DNA of 64,000 nt from Paraburkholderia sp. PGU19 (GCF_013426915.1 NZ_AP023181.1:2170001-2234000); one strand, 5' to 3'. Shown: positions 45,984-54,556, numbered from the stretch's first letter. Numbers and translations are program-made. The notes: a model not told the origin generated them from the sequence alone.

Positions 45984-46748
45984 TTATTTCGCGTGCAGCG
46001 CGGCTTCTTCGATGACCTTCGCGACCGCTTCGGGCTGCGAGATCTCGATCGCATGGCTTGCCTTCACTTCCGTGACCTTCGAACCCGCACGCTTGTACAT
46101 CCAGCGTTGCAGGTCGGGGTTGATCACGCGGTCGTCGGTCGCGACGATGCCGTAGGTCGGCTTGTCATGCCATGCGACCGTGTACGGCGCGGAGGCAAAG
46201 TCGGCGACAGTGGCGGGCACCTGCGAAACGGCCATGAAGTCGGTGCGGTTCGACACCAGATCGCCGGCGTAGTCCGTGCCGTATTTGGCGGGGTCGAAGT
46301 AGTAGTGACCGTCGATGGTCTTCTGCACGCCGTCGGTGAGCTTCGGCATCGAGCCCGCCAGCTGGTTCACGCTTTCGCCGACGTCGGGCTGAAATGCGGC
46401 GACGTAGACCAGCGCCTTCACCTTGGGACGCGCACCCGCTTCCGTGATGACGGCGCCGCCGTAGCCATGGCCGACGAGCACCACGGGGCCCGTCTGTCCG
46501 ATGACGGCGTTGTTCGTCGCGGCGACGTCTTCTTCGAGCGTCGTCATCGGTTGCTGGACGATGCGGACGTTATAGCCCTTGTGAATCAGGATGTCGTGCA
46601 CCGCGCGCCAGCCGGAGCCGTCGGTGAAGGCACCGTGAACGATCACGATGTTCTTCACGCCCGCCGGTGTGTCCGGCGTTGCGGCGAATGCCGCGCCTGA
46701 AACGGCGAGCGCTGCCGCAGCGAGGGTCAAAGTCGAAAGAATGCGCAT
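45984..46748 (-). CDS. Exported alpha/beta-hydrolase-like protein lacking the nucleophile Ser
   Basis: Protein of 254 aa with a signal peptide (MRILSTLTLAAAALAVSGAAFA) and alpha/beta-hydrolase fold. The nucleophile elbow, normally GHSYGG in close relatives, reads GHGYGG (VVLVGHGYGGAVIT, codon GGC near nt 46475), so the catalytic serine is absent. The oxyanion motif HGAF and the C-terminal His (ASHAIEIS) are kept. It may be a binding protein or inactive enzyme. It is the third gene of the bufferin operon. Confidence 0.85.
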   Translation of the reverse strand: MRILSTLTLAAAALAVSGAAFAATPDTPAGVKNIVIVHGAFTDGSGWRAVHDILIHKGYNVRIVQQPMTTLEEDVAATNNAVIGQTGPVVLVGHGYGGAVITEAGARPKVKALVYVAAFQPDVGESVNQLAGSMPKLTDGVQKTIDGHYYFDPAKYGTDYAGDLVSNRTDFMAVSQVPATVADFASAPYTVAWHDKPTYGIVATDDRVINPDLQRWMYKRAGSKVTEVKASHAIEISQPEAVAKVIEEAALHAK

Positions 46749-46821
46749 AGTGTTTTTGAATGGAGGCCACGCGGGCCGTGTTGTTGATGTCGGGTGGCGA
46801 AAGGTTGGTCGTGTGCTGCGG

Positions 46822-47331
46822 TCAGTCCGTCGTGCGTGAGCGGCCCAGCAGATGATCGACCGACCATTTGCCTGCGCCATGCGCGATCAGCGGAAGAAGC
46901 AGACCTGCCCACGTCAGATGCGTCGGCCATGCGTCGGGATAGACAAAGATCTCGATTACAGCCGTCATGCCCAGCAGCACCAACGCGGCAGAGCGCGTGA
47001 ACAATCCGAGCACGAGCAGGATCGGGCACAGGTGTTCCGCATACGTGGCGAGGTGCGCGGCAATCTCCGGCGGAATCAGCGGCAATGCGTATTCCGAGCT
47101 GAACAGGGCAAACGTCGACGGCTTGATCGTCAGCAGGCCCGTTACTTTCGTGCGTCCCGACAGAAAGAAGGTGGCTGCGATACCGAAGCGCGCCACCAGC
47201 AACAGTAGCGAAGGCGAAAGCGCGCGCGACAAGCGCTCGATGACGGCCGCGCGGAGTGCCGTCACGCCGCCCTGTTTCGCGAGGGACGAGTGGGAAACGC
47301 GCGCGTCGCGGGTTTGGGAGTGCAGCATCAT
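46822..47331 (-). CDS. DoxX-family membrane protein of the bufferin operon
   Basis: Membrane protein of 169 aa with four predicted helices ([17 protein letters not shown], the [13 protein letters not shown] region, [27 protein letters not shown]). DoxX proteins regularly accompany DUF692/DUF2063 RiPP genes and may serve redox or export steps. Its ATG overlaps the stop codon of the preceding precursor gene (ATGA), so the two are translationally coupled. Confidence 0.88.
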   Translation of the reverse strand: MMLHSQTRDARVSHSSLAKQGGVTALRAAVIERLSRALSPSLLLLVARFGIAATFFLSGRTKVTGLLTIKPSTFALFSSEYALPLIPPEIAAHLATYAEHLCPILLVLGLFTRSAALVLLGMTAVIEIFVYPDAWPTHLTWAGLLLPLIAHGAGKWSVDHLLGRSRTTD

Positions 47332-47606
47332 GACTTCGCCTTCAGCGCGCCGTAGCCCTTCGGCGTCTTGATCGTCGTGCAGGTGCCCTTGTCGACCATG
47401 ACGAACGCGTCGCCCTGATAGTCGACCTTCGACGTGCCTGCGCAGCTCGTACCGGGGCCGGCTGCGCAATCGTTCTTGCCGGCGAGCGACACACCGAAGC
47501 ATTTCTCTTGAGGCTTGGCCTGCTCGGACCCGGCATGTGCGCTGGTGGCGAGGACAGTGAGCGAAAGGGCGAACGTGGCGGCGAGTGCTGCGCGAGTGCT
47601 TTTCAT
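47328..47606 (-). CDS. bufA: DUF2282-type bufferin precursor (first in operon)
   Basis: Exported peptide precursor of 92 aa: signal peptide ([19 protein letters not shown]), then the DUF2282 pattern [32 protein letters not shown] and KGTC, with four cysteines. This is the classic copper-binding bufferin precursor family. ATG 47606 is preferred because GGAG lies six bases upstream; ATG 47612 abuts it. First gene after the OhrR-like promoter. Confidence 0.9.
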   Translation of the reverse strand: MKSTRAALAATFALSLTVLATSAHAGSEQAKPQEKCFGVSLAGKNDCAAGPGTSCAGTSKVDYQGDAFVMVDKGTCTTIKTPKGYGALKAKS

Positions 47607-47972
47607 ATTCATCTCCGGTGGTGTGACAGTCAGGTGGTCAGGAATAAGTAGATCGCATGCGATCGAATCAGATGCGAGATGATACTGGGGTCTTGGAATT
47701 TGTCAATCGGTTACGAGTAAATCGCGTGCGATATATATGTAAAAGTGGAATGGCGTGATACTCGATAATCTCGCTGGATTGGGAGAGCGAGAGCGGAAAG
47801 CCGGGCCATGAGCCTGCAAAAGCGCGTGCAAGCGCGAGTAGTGATTGCATTGATTGTTTCCTGATGTTCAATATTTTCGGGGATTGATGGCCGTTGAACG
47901 ACGCATGCGAAGCACGCGACGATGCGTTAACATCTGCGCGACACACGACGCCGAACACCTGGAGATTTCCGC
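47607..47972. other. Intergenic region with the bufferin operon promoter
   Basis: About 365 bp between divergent genes, more AT-rich than the flanks. It holds the leftward promoter and two OhrR-like operators listed at 47652-47732. The rest shows no gene; the rightward dcyD gene has a GGAG site at about 47961. Confidence 0.7.
47652..47732 (-). promoter_or_regulatory. Bufferin operon promoter with two OhrR-like operators
   Basis: On the minus strand TTGACA (complement of 47701-47706), 16-bp spacer and TATCAT (complement of 47679-47684). Upstream lies ATCGCACGCGATTTACTCG (minus strand, 47714-47732), identical to the ohr operator at 16 of 19 positions. Downstream, over the expected start, is a second related palindrome, ATCGCATGCGATCGAATCA (47652-47670). 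The order operator, -35, -10, operator is the same as at ohr. Confidence 0.72.
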
Positions 47973-48986
47973 ATGTCGACCGCACCCGCTCTCGATCTCA
48001 CCGCCTTTCCTCGTTACGCATTGATCGAAGGGCCTACGCTGATTCAACATCTCAGCCGCTTGAGCAAGCTGCTCGGCGACGTGGATATCTACGTCAAGCG
48101 CGACGATCTCACCGGCCTCGGCGGTGGCGGCAGCAAGCTCAGGAAACTCGAGTTCCTGTTGGGCGAAGCGCTTGCGCAGGGCGCGGACACGGTCATCACG
48201 GTGGGCGCGCGCCAGTCGAATCACGCGCGGCTCACGGCCGCAGCGGCGGCGCGTGCGGGCCTTGCGTGCGAGGTCGTGCTGACGCGCATGGTGCCGCGCG
48301 AAGACGACGATTACATCCACAATGGCAACGTGCTGCTCGACTCGCTGCTCGGCGCGCGCATTCACGATCTGCCTGGCGGTGCCGACGCGATGGCGTTCGC
48401 GCAGAATCGCGCGGACGAACTTCGCAATGCCGGACACAAGGTGTATCTCGCGCCGATGGGCGGCTCGTCGGCTATCGGCAATCTTGGCTATGCGGCGTGC
48501 GCGGCGGAAATTCTCGAACAGGCGCGCGCATTGGGTGTTTCGTTCGACCGCATTGCAGTGCCCAACGGCAGCAGCGGCACGCAGGCGGGCCTTGTCGCCG
48601 GCTTGCTGGCGGTGGGCGAGGACCCGACGCGTGTCGTTTCGCACAATGTTCTGGCGACGCATGAGAACACGTTGTCCAACACGCGATTGAAGGCGAAGGA
48701 AACGCTTGCGCTGCTGCGGCCCGACGCGGTGCTTTCCGACGCGAGTGTGATCGTTCAGGACGGACAGCGCGGCGAAGGCTACGGCATTCCCACGGACGCA
48801 ATGCGCGAAGCCGTGCGGCTTCTGGCGAGCGTCGAAGGCCTGCTTCTGGACCCCGTGTATAGCGGGAAGGCGTTCGCGGGACTGCTGCACGACATTCGTA
48901 GCAAGACGTTTGCGCCAGGCTCGAAGGTGCTGTTCCTGATGACGGGCGGCCTGCCGGGACTGTTCGCGTATCGCAGCGCATTTTGA
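47973..48986 (+). CDS. dcyD: D-cysteine desulfhydrase (PLP enzyme)
   Basis: PLP-dependent enzyme of 337 aa, of the ACC deaminase/D-cysteine desulfhydrase family; degrades D-cysteine to pyruvate, H2S and ammonia. The PLP lysine is in GLGGGGSKLRKLE (Lys55), with the phosphate loop PNGSSGTQAG. The missing ACC-deaminase-specific residues favour DcyD, but the two are close. GGAG precedes the ATG. Confidence 0.85.
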   Translation: MSTAPALDLTAFPRYALIEGPTLIQHLSRLSKLLGDVDIYVKRDDLTGLGGGGSKLRKLEFLLGEALAQGADTVITVGARQSNHARLTAAAAARAGLACEVVLTRMVPREDDDYIHNGNVLLDSLLGARIHDLPGGADAMAFAQNRADELRNAGHKVYLAPMGGSSAIGNLGYAACAAEILEQARALGVSFDRIAVPNGSSGTQAGLVAGLLAVGEDPTRVVSHNVLATHENTLSNTRLKAKETLALLRPDAVLSDASVIVQDGQRGEGYGIPTDAMREAVRLLASVEGLLLDPVYSGKAFAGLLHDIRSKTFAPGSKVLFLMTGGLPGLFAYRSAF

Positions 48987-49033
48987 GCGAATAGCGCGGC
49001 GCACACGCCGCGCTTTGGCGACATCAGCCAACA

Positions 49034-49585
49034 TCAACCCGCGCGCGCCAGTTGCTCGCGGACGGCCGCTTCCGTCTTGTCGTAATCGCCTTCGCCGAAA
49101 TGGCTATAGACGATCTGCCCCTGCTTGTCGATCAGATAGACGGCAGGCCAGTATTGATTGCCATAAGCGTTCCACGTCGCGTACTGGTTGTCCTGCGCGA
49201 CGGGGTAGTGCAGCCCGTATTCGGCAATCGCCGCCTTGACCTTTTTCGTCTCGTGCTCGAACGCATATTCAGGCGTGTGCACGCCGACCACGACCAGGCC
49301 TTGATCCTTGTACTTCTGATACAGCTTCTCGACATGCGGCAGCGTATTGACGCAGTTGACGCACGTGTACGTCCAGAAATCGACGAGCACGACTTTTCCG
49401 CGCAGTTGCTGCATCGTCAGAGGCGGTGAATTCAGCCATTGATCGATGCCAGCGAATTCCGGCGCAGCGCGGTTGGTTTCGGCAGGAACGGCTGTCGCGG
49501 CGCCGCTGTTGGCGATCATTGCACCCAGCCCGGCAACGGCGGCAATTGCGACGACGGTAGTCAGGGTTTTGATTCGGGAGAACAT
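49034..49585 (-). CDS. Exported thioredoxin-like (TlpA/DipZ-C-terminal-type) protein
   Basis: Protein of 183 aa with an N-terminal signal or anchor (VVAIAAVAGLGAMIANSG) and a thioredoxin fold. The active site is CVNC (Cys75, Cys78) in WTYTCVNCVNTLP, as in periplasmic redoxins related to the C-terminal domain of DipZ. It would act on periplasmic disulfides or peroxides. Convergent with dcyD. Confidence 0.88.
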   Translation of the reverse strand: MFSRIKTLTTVVAIAAVAGLGAMIANSGAATAVPAETNRAAPEFAGIDQWLNSPPLTMQQLRGKVVLVDFWTYTCVNCVNTLPHVEKLYQKYKDQGLVVVGVHTPEYAFEHETKKVKAAIAEYGLHYPVAQDNQYATWNAYGNQYWPAVYLIDKQGQIVYSHFGEGDYDKTEAAVREQLARAG

Positions 49586-50078
49586 GTCAGCGTCCTTTGA
49601 TTGGAAGACATGGCTGTATTTGAACGTTCTCGCGTATCTCTGCTGTGTCGCCGTGTCGCGCGTTTGAATCGTCTTGTATCAGTGGGGTGCTTCGATACAT
49701 TGGGACACAAATGGGCGCATGTTCTGCGCTATAACCAAGCCGTGACTCAATGTTGGAGGCAATCATGAAACGGCTTTTGGCAATCTTCTTCTTTCTCGCG
49801 GGCGGGCTTGCAACGGAAATCACTCACCCCGTTCAGTGCGATCTGATGACGGCAAGCGGTGTGCAGCAAAAGCGCCGGAAAACATCGGCGCGCGTCGCAC
49901 GATAAAGCTCAGGTTCTCCACTACATCGCCTGCGTAGGGTTTGTATGCGAAAAGTAATGCCTGAAAACGTGTCGCCACTATCAGCGCAACAGATAGCGGT
50001 ATCCAAACCCTTCGCTTGATCTCCGCAGTGAGCGGTGCGACATTGAGTCACCCGTTCTTCATGCGAGACCTTCAAGCC
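49586..50078. other. Intergenic region with one possible small gene
   Basis: About 490 bp. The only candidate gene is the 46-aa reading frame at 49765-49905. The rest has no recognisable promoter or repeat that could be supported. Confidence 0.5.
49765..49905 (+). CDS. Possible small membrane or secreted peptide
   Basis: Reading frame of 46 aa, MKRLLAIFFFLAGGLATEITH then a basic tail (KRRKTSARVAR). TTGGAGG lies about six bases before the ATG. The N-terminus looks like a signal peptide or membrane anchor. Short length means chance cannot be excluded. Confidence 0.35.
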   Translation: MKRLLAIFFFLAGGLATEITHPVQCDLMTASGVQQKRRKTSARVAR

Positions 50079-51488
50079 ATGAGCACTCATACCGCTGTCG
50101 AACGTATCGGCCGGTTTGCCGACGTTGCGCACGCCAGTCATCTCACGCCGCAGACCCGGCACTTGCTGAAGCGGAACATACTGGACAGCCTGGGGTGTGC
50201 AATTGCCGCATTGCCAGGCTCGCCTTTCAAGGCGCTTCGGGAGCAGTTCGACGAATATCGCAGCGGCGGTACCTGCACGCTGATTGGCGGCGGCTCGACT
50301 TCTCCGGATCAGGCGGCGTTGTACAACTCGGCTCTGGTGCGCTATGTGGATCTGCTCGACAGCTATATGTCGCCAGGCGGTCTTTGTCATCCGAGCGACA
50401 ACTTTGGCGCAGTATTGGCCGCCGCCGAGCACGCATCGGCGGACGGCGAATCGTTCATGCTGGCGCTCGCGGTTGCGTATGAGATCGGCTGCCGCATTAC
50501 GGCAATCGTTCCTGTCATGGCAAAGGGTTTCAATCACGCGATTCAACTGGCGATTTCATCAGCCGCTGCTTCGGGAAAGCTGCTTGGCCTCGATGCAGAT
50601 CAAATCGCGCATGCGATCGCCATCGCAACCGTCGACAACATCTCGCTCTCCTGCGTTCACTCCGAACCCGTGTCGTACTGGAAGGGCTTTTCTCCGGGCA
50701 TAACCTGTATGCGGGCTGTTTATTCGGCGTCGCTTGCGAAGCGCGGTTTTACGGGGCCGCTACGCCTTTTCGAAGGACCGAACGGACTCGTGCGGATGTT
50801 CGATCAGCCGGTCGAAGTGGATTGGGAGGATTCGAGCCTGGAGGTCGTTCATCAGACTGTGATGAAGAAGTACTGTTCGCTGATTCACGGCCAACCCGTG
50901 CTCGAAGCCACGCTGGAACTCAAGCGCGCGCACGGCATAACGGGCGGCGACGTCGAAGATGTGGCTTGCGACATCTTCCAGATGGGCTATGACATCGCGG
51001 GCGGCGGCGGCTTCGGTGCAAAAGACGACCCGCAAACGAAAGAGCAGGCCGACTATAACCTCAAGTATCTGATTGCCGCGGCCTTGCTCGACGATCAGGT
51101 CGGTCCCGCGCAACTGGAACCCGCGCGTGTCCAGGCAGCCGACGCGCAGGCGCTGCTGAAGAAGGTCACGATACGTCCCGACGCCGCCTTCTCGGCCCAA
51201 TACCCGCAGGCATTGAATACGCGCATCACGATCCGCTGCCGCGATGGCCGTGTGGTGTCGAAGGAGCATGTGGGATTCGAAGGCGGTCTCGACAATCCGT
51301 TCACGTGGGAGCGGACTGTCGAAAAATTCAACTGGCTAAGCGAGCCCTATGCGGACGAAGCGATGCGTGGCCAGATCGTCGATCTCGTTTCCAGACTCGA
51401 AGAACACGACATTTCGGAGTTGATGCAACTCCTCACGAAAGTCAATCGAGAAGCGGTGTACCCGGCAAAGCATCCGGGAATTCAATAA
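50079..51488 (+). CDS. MmgE/PrpD-family protein
   Basis: Protein of 469 aa of the MmgE/PrpD (2-methylcitrate dehydratase-like) superfamily, which also includes iminodisuccinate epimerase and cis-aconitate decarboxylase. Family motifs: DSLGCAIAAL, YNSALVRYVDLLDSYM and HPSDNFGAVLAAAE near residues 90-125, and a C-terminal YCSLIHGQPVLEA. ATG 50079 is used; ATG 50061 is possible and no good ribosome site marks either. It is 26 bp upstream of two CaaD-like subunit genes, so its substrate may be an unsaturated or halogenated acid related to theirs. Confidence 0.82.
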   Translation: MSTHTAVERIGRFADVAHASHLTPQTRHLLKRNILDSLGCAIAALPGSPFKALREQFDEYRSGGTCTLIGGGSTSPDQAALYNSALVRYVDLLDSYMSPGGLCHPSDNFGAVLAAAEHASADGESFMLALAVAYEIGCRITAIVPVMAKGFNHAIQLAISSAAASGKLLGLDADQIAHAIAIATVDNISLSCVHSEPVSYWKGFSPGITCMRAVYSASLAKRGFTGPLRLFEGPNGLVRMFDQPVEVDWEDSSLEVVHQTVMKKYCSLIHGQPVLEATLELKRAHGITGGDVEDVACDIFQMGYDIAGGGGFGAKDDPQTKEQADYNLKYLIAAALLDDQVGPAQLEPARVQAADAQALLKKVTIRPDAAFSAQYPQALNTRITIRCRDGRVVSKEHVGFEGGLDNPFTWERTVEKFNWLSEPYADEAMRGQIVDLVSRLEEHDISELMQLLTKVNREAVYPAKHPGIQ

Positions 51489-51514
51489 TTGATTCAGGCA
51501 TACAGGAGATTCGA

Positions 51515-51745
51515 ATGGCCCTGATTTCATGTGACATGCGATACGGCAGAACGGACGAACAGAAACGTCAGCTCGCAGCGGGTCTGCTGCGTGTGGTCAG
51601 CGAGGCGACAGGCGAAGCGAAGAATGACATCTTCATTGTGTTTCGCGAGGGCAGGGGTATCAACTTCGTCGAGCATGGCGAGCATCTTCCCGAATACGTG
51701 GAAGGCGCGGCCAACGACAAAGAACTGATCAGTCGCCTTAAATAA
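51515..51745 (+). CDS. caaD1: trans-3-chloroacrylic acid dehalogenase alpha-like subunit
   Basis: Tautomerase-superfamily subunit of 76 aa. MALISCDMRYGRTDEQKR and INFVEHGEHLPEYV closely resemble the CaaD alpha chain. Counting from the residue after Met, Arg8, Arg11 and Glu52, needed for catalysis in CaaD, are all present. Residue 1 is Ala, not Pro, which is tolerable because the catalytic proline is on the beta chain. ACAGGAGA precedes the ATG. Followed at once by the beta-like gene. The enzyme hydrates 3-haloacrylates to malonate semialdehyde; the natural substrate here is unproven. Confidence 0.8.
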   Translation: MALISCDMRYGRTDEQKRQLAAGLLRVVSEATGEAKNDIFIVFREGRGINFVEHGEHLPEYVEGAANDKELISRLK

Positions 51746-51764
51746 ACATCGCAGGAGTATCAGC

Positions 51765-51971
51765 ATGCCTTTTATCGAATGCCATATTGCGGCTGGATTG
51801 ACGCCGGCACGCCGCGAGCAATTGATGCGCGATATCATTCAGGTCACGCACGACGCGATCGGTTCCGACCCGAAGATCATCAACGTGATCCTGCATGAGC
51901 ATCCACGCGAAAACATCAGCATATCGAGCCGTATCAATGGCGAGGAATTCAAAGCCCAGAAGACGGGTTGA
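51765..51971 (+). CDS. caaD2: trans-3-chloroacrylic acid dehalogenase beta-like subunit
   Basis: Tautomerase subunit of 68 aa, MPFIECHIAAGLTPARR with the catalytic Pro exposed after Met removal, and IGSDPKIINVILHEH as in the CaaD beta chain. With the alpha-like subunit 19 bp upstream it should form an alpha3-beta3 hexamer. CAGGAG is upstream of the ATG. The LysR gene downstream is a candidate regulator. Confidence 0.8.
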   Translation: MPFIECHIAAGLTPARREQLMRDIIQVTHDAIGSDPKIINVILHEHPRENISISSRINGEEFKAQKTG

Positions 51972-52116
51972 GGCCTTGTCAGAAGCAATGGCCGTGATCA
52001 GCGCGCCGATGCGCAATCCGGCTTTGGTGTAGGATGACGATCGACCTGCGCCGCAGCGCAGTGCGGGCCTGTGATGACAGTATCGAGGCCCGGTCGATCT
52101 CATCGAGGTACACAGC

Positions 52117-53004
52117 ATGGATGTCGCCGACCTCAAGGTGTTCGAGGCAGTGGCCCGTCACGGCAGCATGAACCGGGCGGCTGCCGAACTTCATACCGTT
52201 CAGTCCAATGTGACAGCGCGAATCCGGTCTCTCGAACGGGAAATCGGTGTCGCGCTGTTTCAGCGCCATGTGCGCGGCGTCAGCCTGACGCCCGCTGGGC
52301 AACGCATGCTGCCGTACGCGGCGCGCATTGCGAAACTGCTTTCGGACGCGCGGCTCGCGGCGCTCGACGACGGCCCGCCCGCCGGTACGCTCGCTTTAGG
52401 CACGCTCGAAACGACGGCCGCGTTGCGCCTTTCGCCGATATTGAGCAACTTCGCCAGAATCTATCCGCAAGTGCGCCTGTCTCTGACCACGGGCACGAGT
52501 TGCAGTCTGACGGAAGAGGTGGCCGCGTGCCGGCTCGATGGCGCCTTTGTCGCGGGCCCCGTCGAGCATCCCGAACTGCATGCCGAGATGATCTTTCAGG
52601 AAGAACTGGTGCTGGTGACGCCGCGCAACCTGCGATCGATGGATGCGCTGCGCGCCGTACCCGACCTGAAGACCATCGTGTTCAGATTGGGTTGTTCGTA
52701 TCGTCAGCGGCTTGAAGCGCTGCTGGCGGAAATGGGTATCGTGACGGCCACGCCGCTCGAATTTGGTTCACTCGATGCGATCATCGCGTGCGTCGCGGCG
52801 GGCATCGGCGTGACGCTGTTGCCGCGCGGCGTGGTGTCCAGTGCGGCCGAGCAGGATATCGTCGCGCTTCATTCGTTGCCGCCGGAGAAAGCGCAGGTAG
52901 CCACGCTGTTTATTCGCCGGCACGACGCCTACGTGTCGAGCGCGATGCAGGCGTTCGTCGAAGTGACGCGCTCGCGTCTCGGCCCTGTGATGGCGGCAGC
53001 CTAA
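52117..53004 (+). CDS. LysR-family transcriptional regulator
   Basis: LysR regulator of 295 aa: HTH DVADLKVFEAVARHGSMNRAAAELHTVQSNVTARI, then the effector domain. It is on the same strand as and 145 bp after the CaaD-like genes, and resembles LysR proteins of the CynR/GltC type with LHTVQSNVTARIR recognition helix. Target not shown. Confidence 0.85.
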   Translation: MDVADLKVFEAVARHGSMNRAAAELHTVQSNVTARIRSLEREIGVALFQRHVRGVSLTPAGQRMLPYAARIAKLLSDARLAALDDGPPAGTLALGTLETTAALRLSPILSNFARIYPQVRLSLTTGTSCSLTEEVAACRLDGAFVAGPVEHPELHAEMIFQEELVLVTPRNLRSMDALRAVPDLKTIVFRLGCSYRQRLEALLAEMGIVTATPLEFGSLDAIIACVAAGIGVTLLPRGVVSSAAEQDIVALHSLPPEKAQVATLFIRRHDAYVSSAMQAFVEVTRSRLGPVMAAA

Positions 53005-53013
53005 CCAAGCAGC

Positions 53014-53961
53014 TTAAGCCGCCTGCGGTTGGGCATCCAGCAAGGGTGCCCGCCGCCGTGCGCTGTTAAGGCGAAAGAACGCGGTGCAGAAGTCGACGAA
53101 CGTTCTGAAGCGGGCGGGCAGCAACTCCCGATGCGAATAGAACAGGCAGATTTCGACTTCGCTATCCGAGATCGAGCAGCCGGGCAGAACGGGCACCAGC
53201 TTGCCCATCGCCACATCTTCCCGCGCCATCGCTTCCGGTAACTCCGCAATGCCAGCGCCAGCCAGCGCCGCCGCGCGCAACAGCACGTCGTTGCCGTCCA
53301 TCGACGACATCGGAATCACCTGCACAGGCTCGCCGTTTTCGATCACCTGCACGTAGTTCGTGCTTCGCTGGCGCGATTGGGACGGCAGGAGCAGAAAGTG
53401 CTTGGTGAGATCCGCCGCGCAATTCGGCGTGCCGCGTTGCGCAAGATAATCGGCGGATGCGACCAGCGAGCGCGACGACTTGAACAAGGTTCTGCGAATG
53501 ACGGCCGACTGTTCGACCTGATGCGGCGGAAGCATCGCCATGTCGAACTGTCCGTCATAGAGATTGACGGCGCCCTCGTCAACGGAAACGACGAGGTTCA
53601 CGTTCGGCGCGATGGCGCGATAACTGGACAGGAACTGCGAGAACGTCTCGCTGACCAGCATCGGATGAATCACGAGACGCAGCTTGCCACTATCGACTTC
53701 GCGCTCGCGCATGATGCGGCGATTCGCTTCGTCGAGTTCTTCGAGCAGGCGGCAGCAACTGAGGTAATAGGATTGCGCCTCTTCCGTCAGCGTGACGGAG
53801 CGCGTCGTGCGATGGAGCACGCGTGTCTGGATAGAAGCTTCCAGCTTCGCAATCGCCTTCGAAATGGAGCCAGTCGTCACACCCAGCGAGGTCGCCGCCT
53901 TGCTGAAACTCTGATGCTGCGCCGCCGAGACGAACGCCCTCAACATGTAAAGCTGGTCCAT
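53014..53961 (-). CDS. LysR-family transcriptional regulator
   Basis: LysR regulator of 315 aa: HTH QLYMLRAFVSAAQHQSFSKAATSLGVTTGSISKAIAKLE, then the effector domain. ATG 53961 is chosen; a TTG two codons upstream is possible. It converges with the preceding LysR gene, with only 9 bp between stops, and diverges from nothing obvious, so its target is unknown. Confidence 0.83.
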   Translation of the reverse strand: MDQLYMLRAFVSAAQHQSFSKAATSLGVTTGSISKAIAKLEASIQTRVLHRTTRSVTLTEEAQSYYLSCCRLLEELDEANRRIMREREVDSGKLRLVIHPMLVSETFSQFLSSYRAIAPNVNLVVSVDEGAVNLYDGQFDMAMLPPHQVEQSAVIRRTLFKSSRSLVASADYLAQRGTPNCAADLTKHFLLLPSQSRQRSTNYVQVIENGEPVQVIPMSSMDGNDVLLRAAALAGAGIAELPEAMAREDVAMGKLVPVLPGCSISDSEVEICLFYSHRELLPARFRTFVDFCTAFFRLNSARRRAPLLDAQPQAA

Positions 53962-54130
53962 GCTCAACCTCTGCTCTGTCGCTGCCCAACTGCACTGGCA
54001 TCACTCTAGCAACAGATCACGAGGAGATCGCGCGGTTTGTTTTGATAGGGGTATCACCCGCGGTGATAGCTCATCACCGCGACCTTTTCTGCGTGTCATG
54101 GATTGCGGGTTGGCGAGCGCAATGCGCTGC

Positions 54131-54556
54131 TCAGCCAGCCGCCTTCAGACGCGAATCGAAGTCGAATTCGAGCCGGATGCCGCCGGGTTCGTAGATCATC
54201 GTGTGACGCTTCGGTCCCGCGCCGAGGTTCTCCGGCGCGAACTCGACCTTGACGCCGGGCCACTGCGAGACGCGTGCGAAAATCTCGTTGAGCGCCTCCT
54301 CGCTGCCCACACGCAACGCAAGATGATGCAGGCCGACGTTGGTCTTGCGGTCGAACGCTACGAGATTCGCCTGATTGGTGACTTGCCACAGCGTCAGCAT
54401 CACGTGTCCATCCGACACGAACGCAGCGGGGTAGTCCGGCTTTTCGCCGACCTGTTTCCACTGCAGGCATTCGACGAAGAAATCGCGCGTCAGGTTCAGA
54501 TCGCGCACGGCGAGACCAACGTGATCGATGCCGGAGGTGAGGGCCTGGGTAGTCAT
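54131..54556 (-). CDS. VOC-family (glyoxalase/dioxygenase fold) protein
   Basis: Metal-binding VOC protein of 141 aa: DHVGLAVRDLNLTRDFFVECL at the start, and GLHHLALRV and YEPGGIRLEFDF with the His and Glu that supply metal ligands (His12, His76 and Glu in LEF are candidates). Reaction unknown. AGGAC precedes the ATG. Confidence 0.85.
   Translation of the reverse strand: MTTQALTSGIDHVGLAVRDLNLTRDFFVECLQWKQVGEKPDYPAAFVSDGHVMLTLWQVTNQANLVAFDRKTNVGLHHLALRVGSEEALNEIFARVSQWPGVKVEFAPENLGAGPKRHTMIYEPGGIRLEFDFDSRLKAAG

Noticed and set aside
51515..51745. Treating the Ala1 subunit as an inactive 4-oxalocrotonate tautomerase remnant
   Set aside because: Its Arg8, Arg11, Glu52 and the adjacent Pro1-bearing partner fit a hetero-oligomeric CaaD, in which the alpha proline is not the main catalytic residue.
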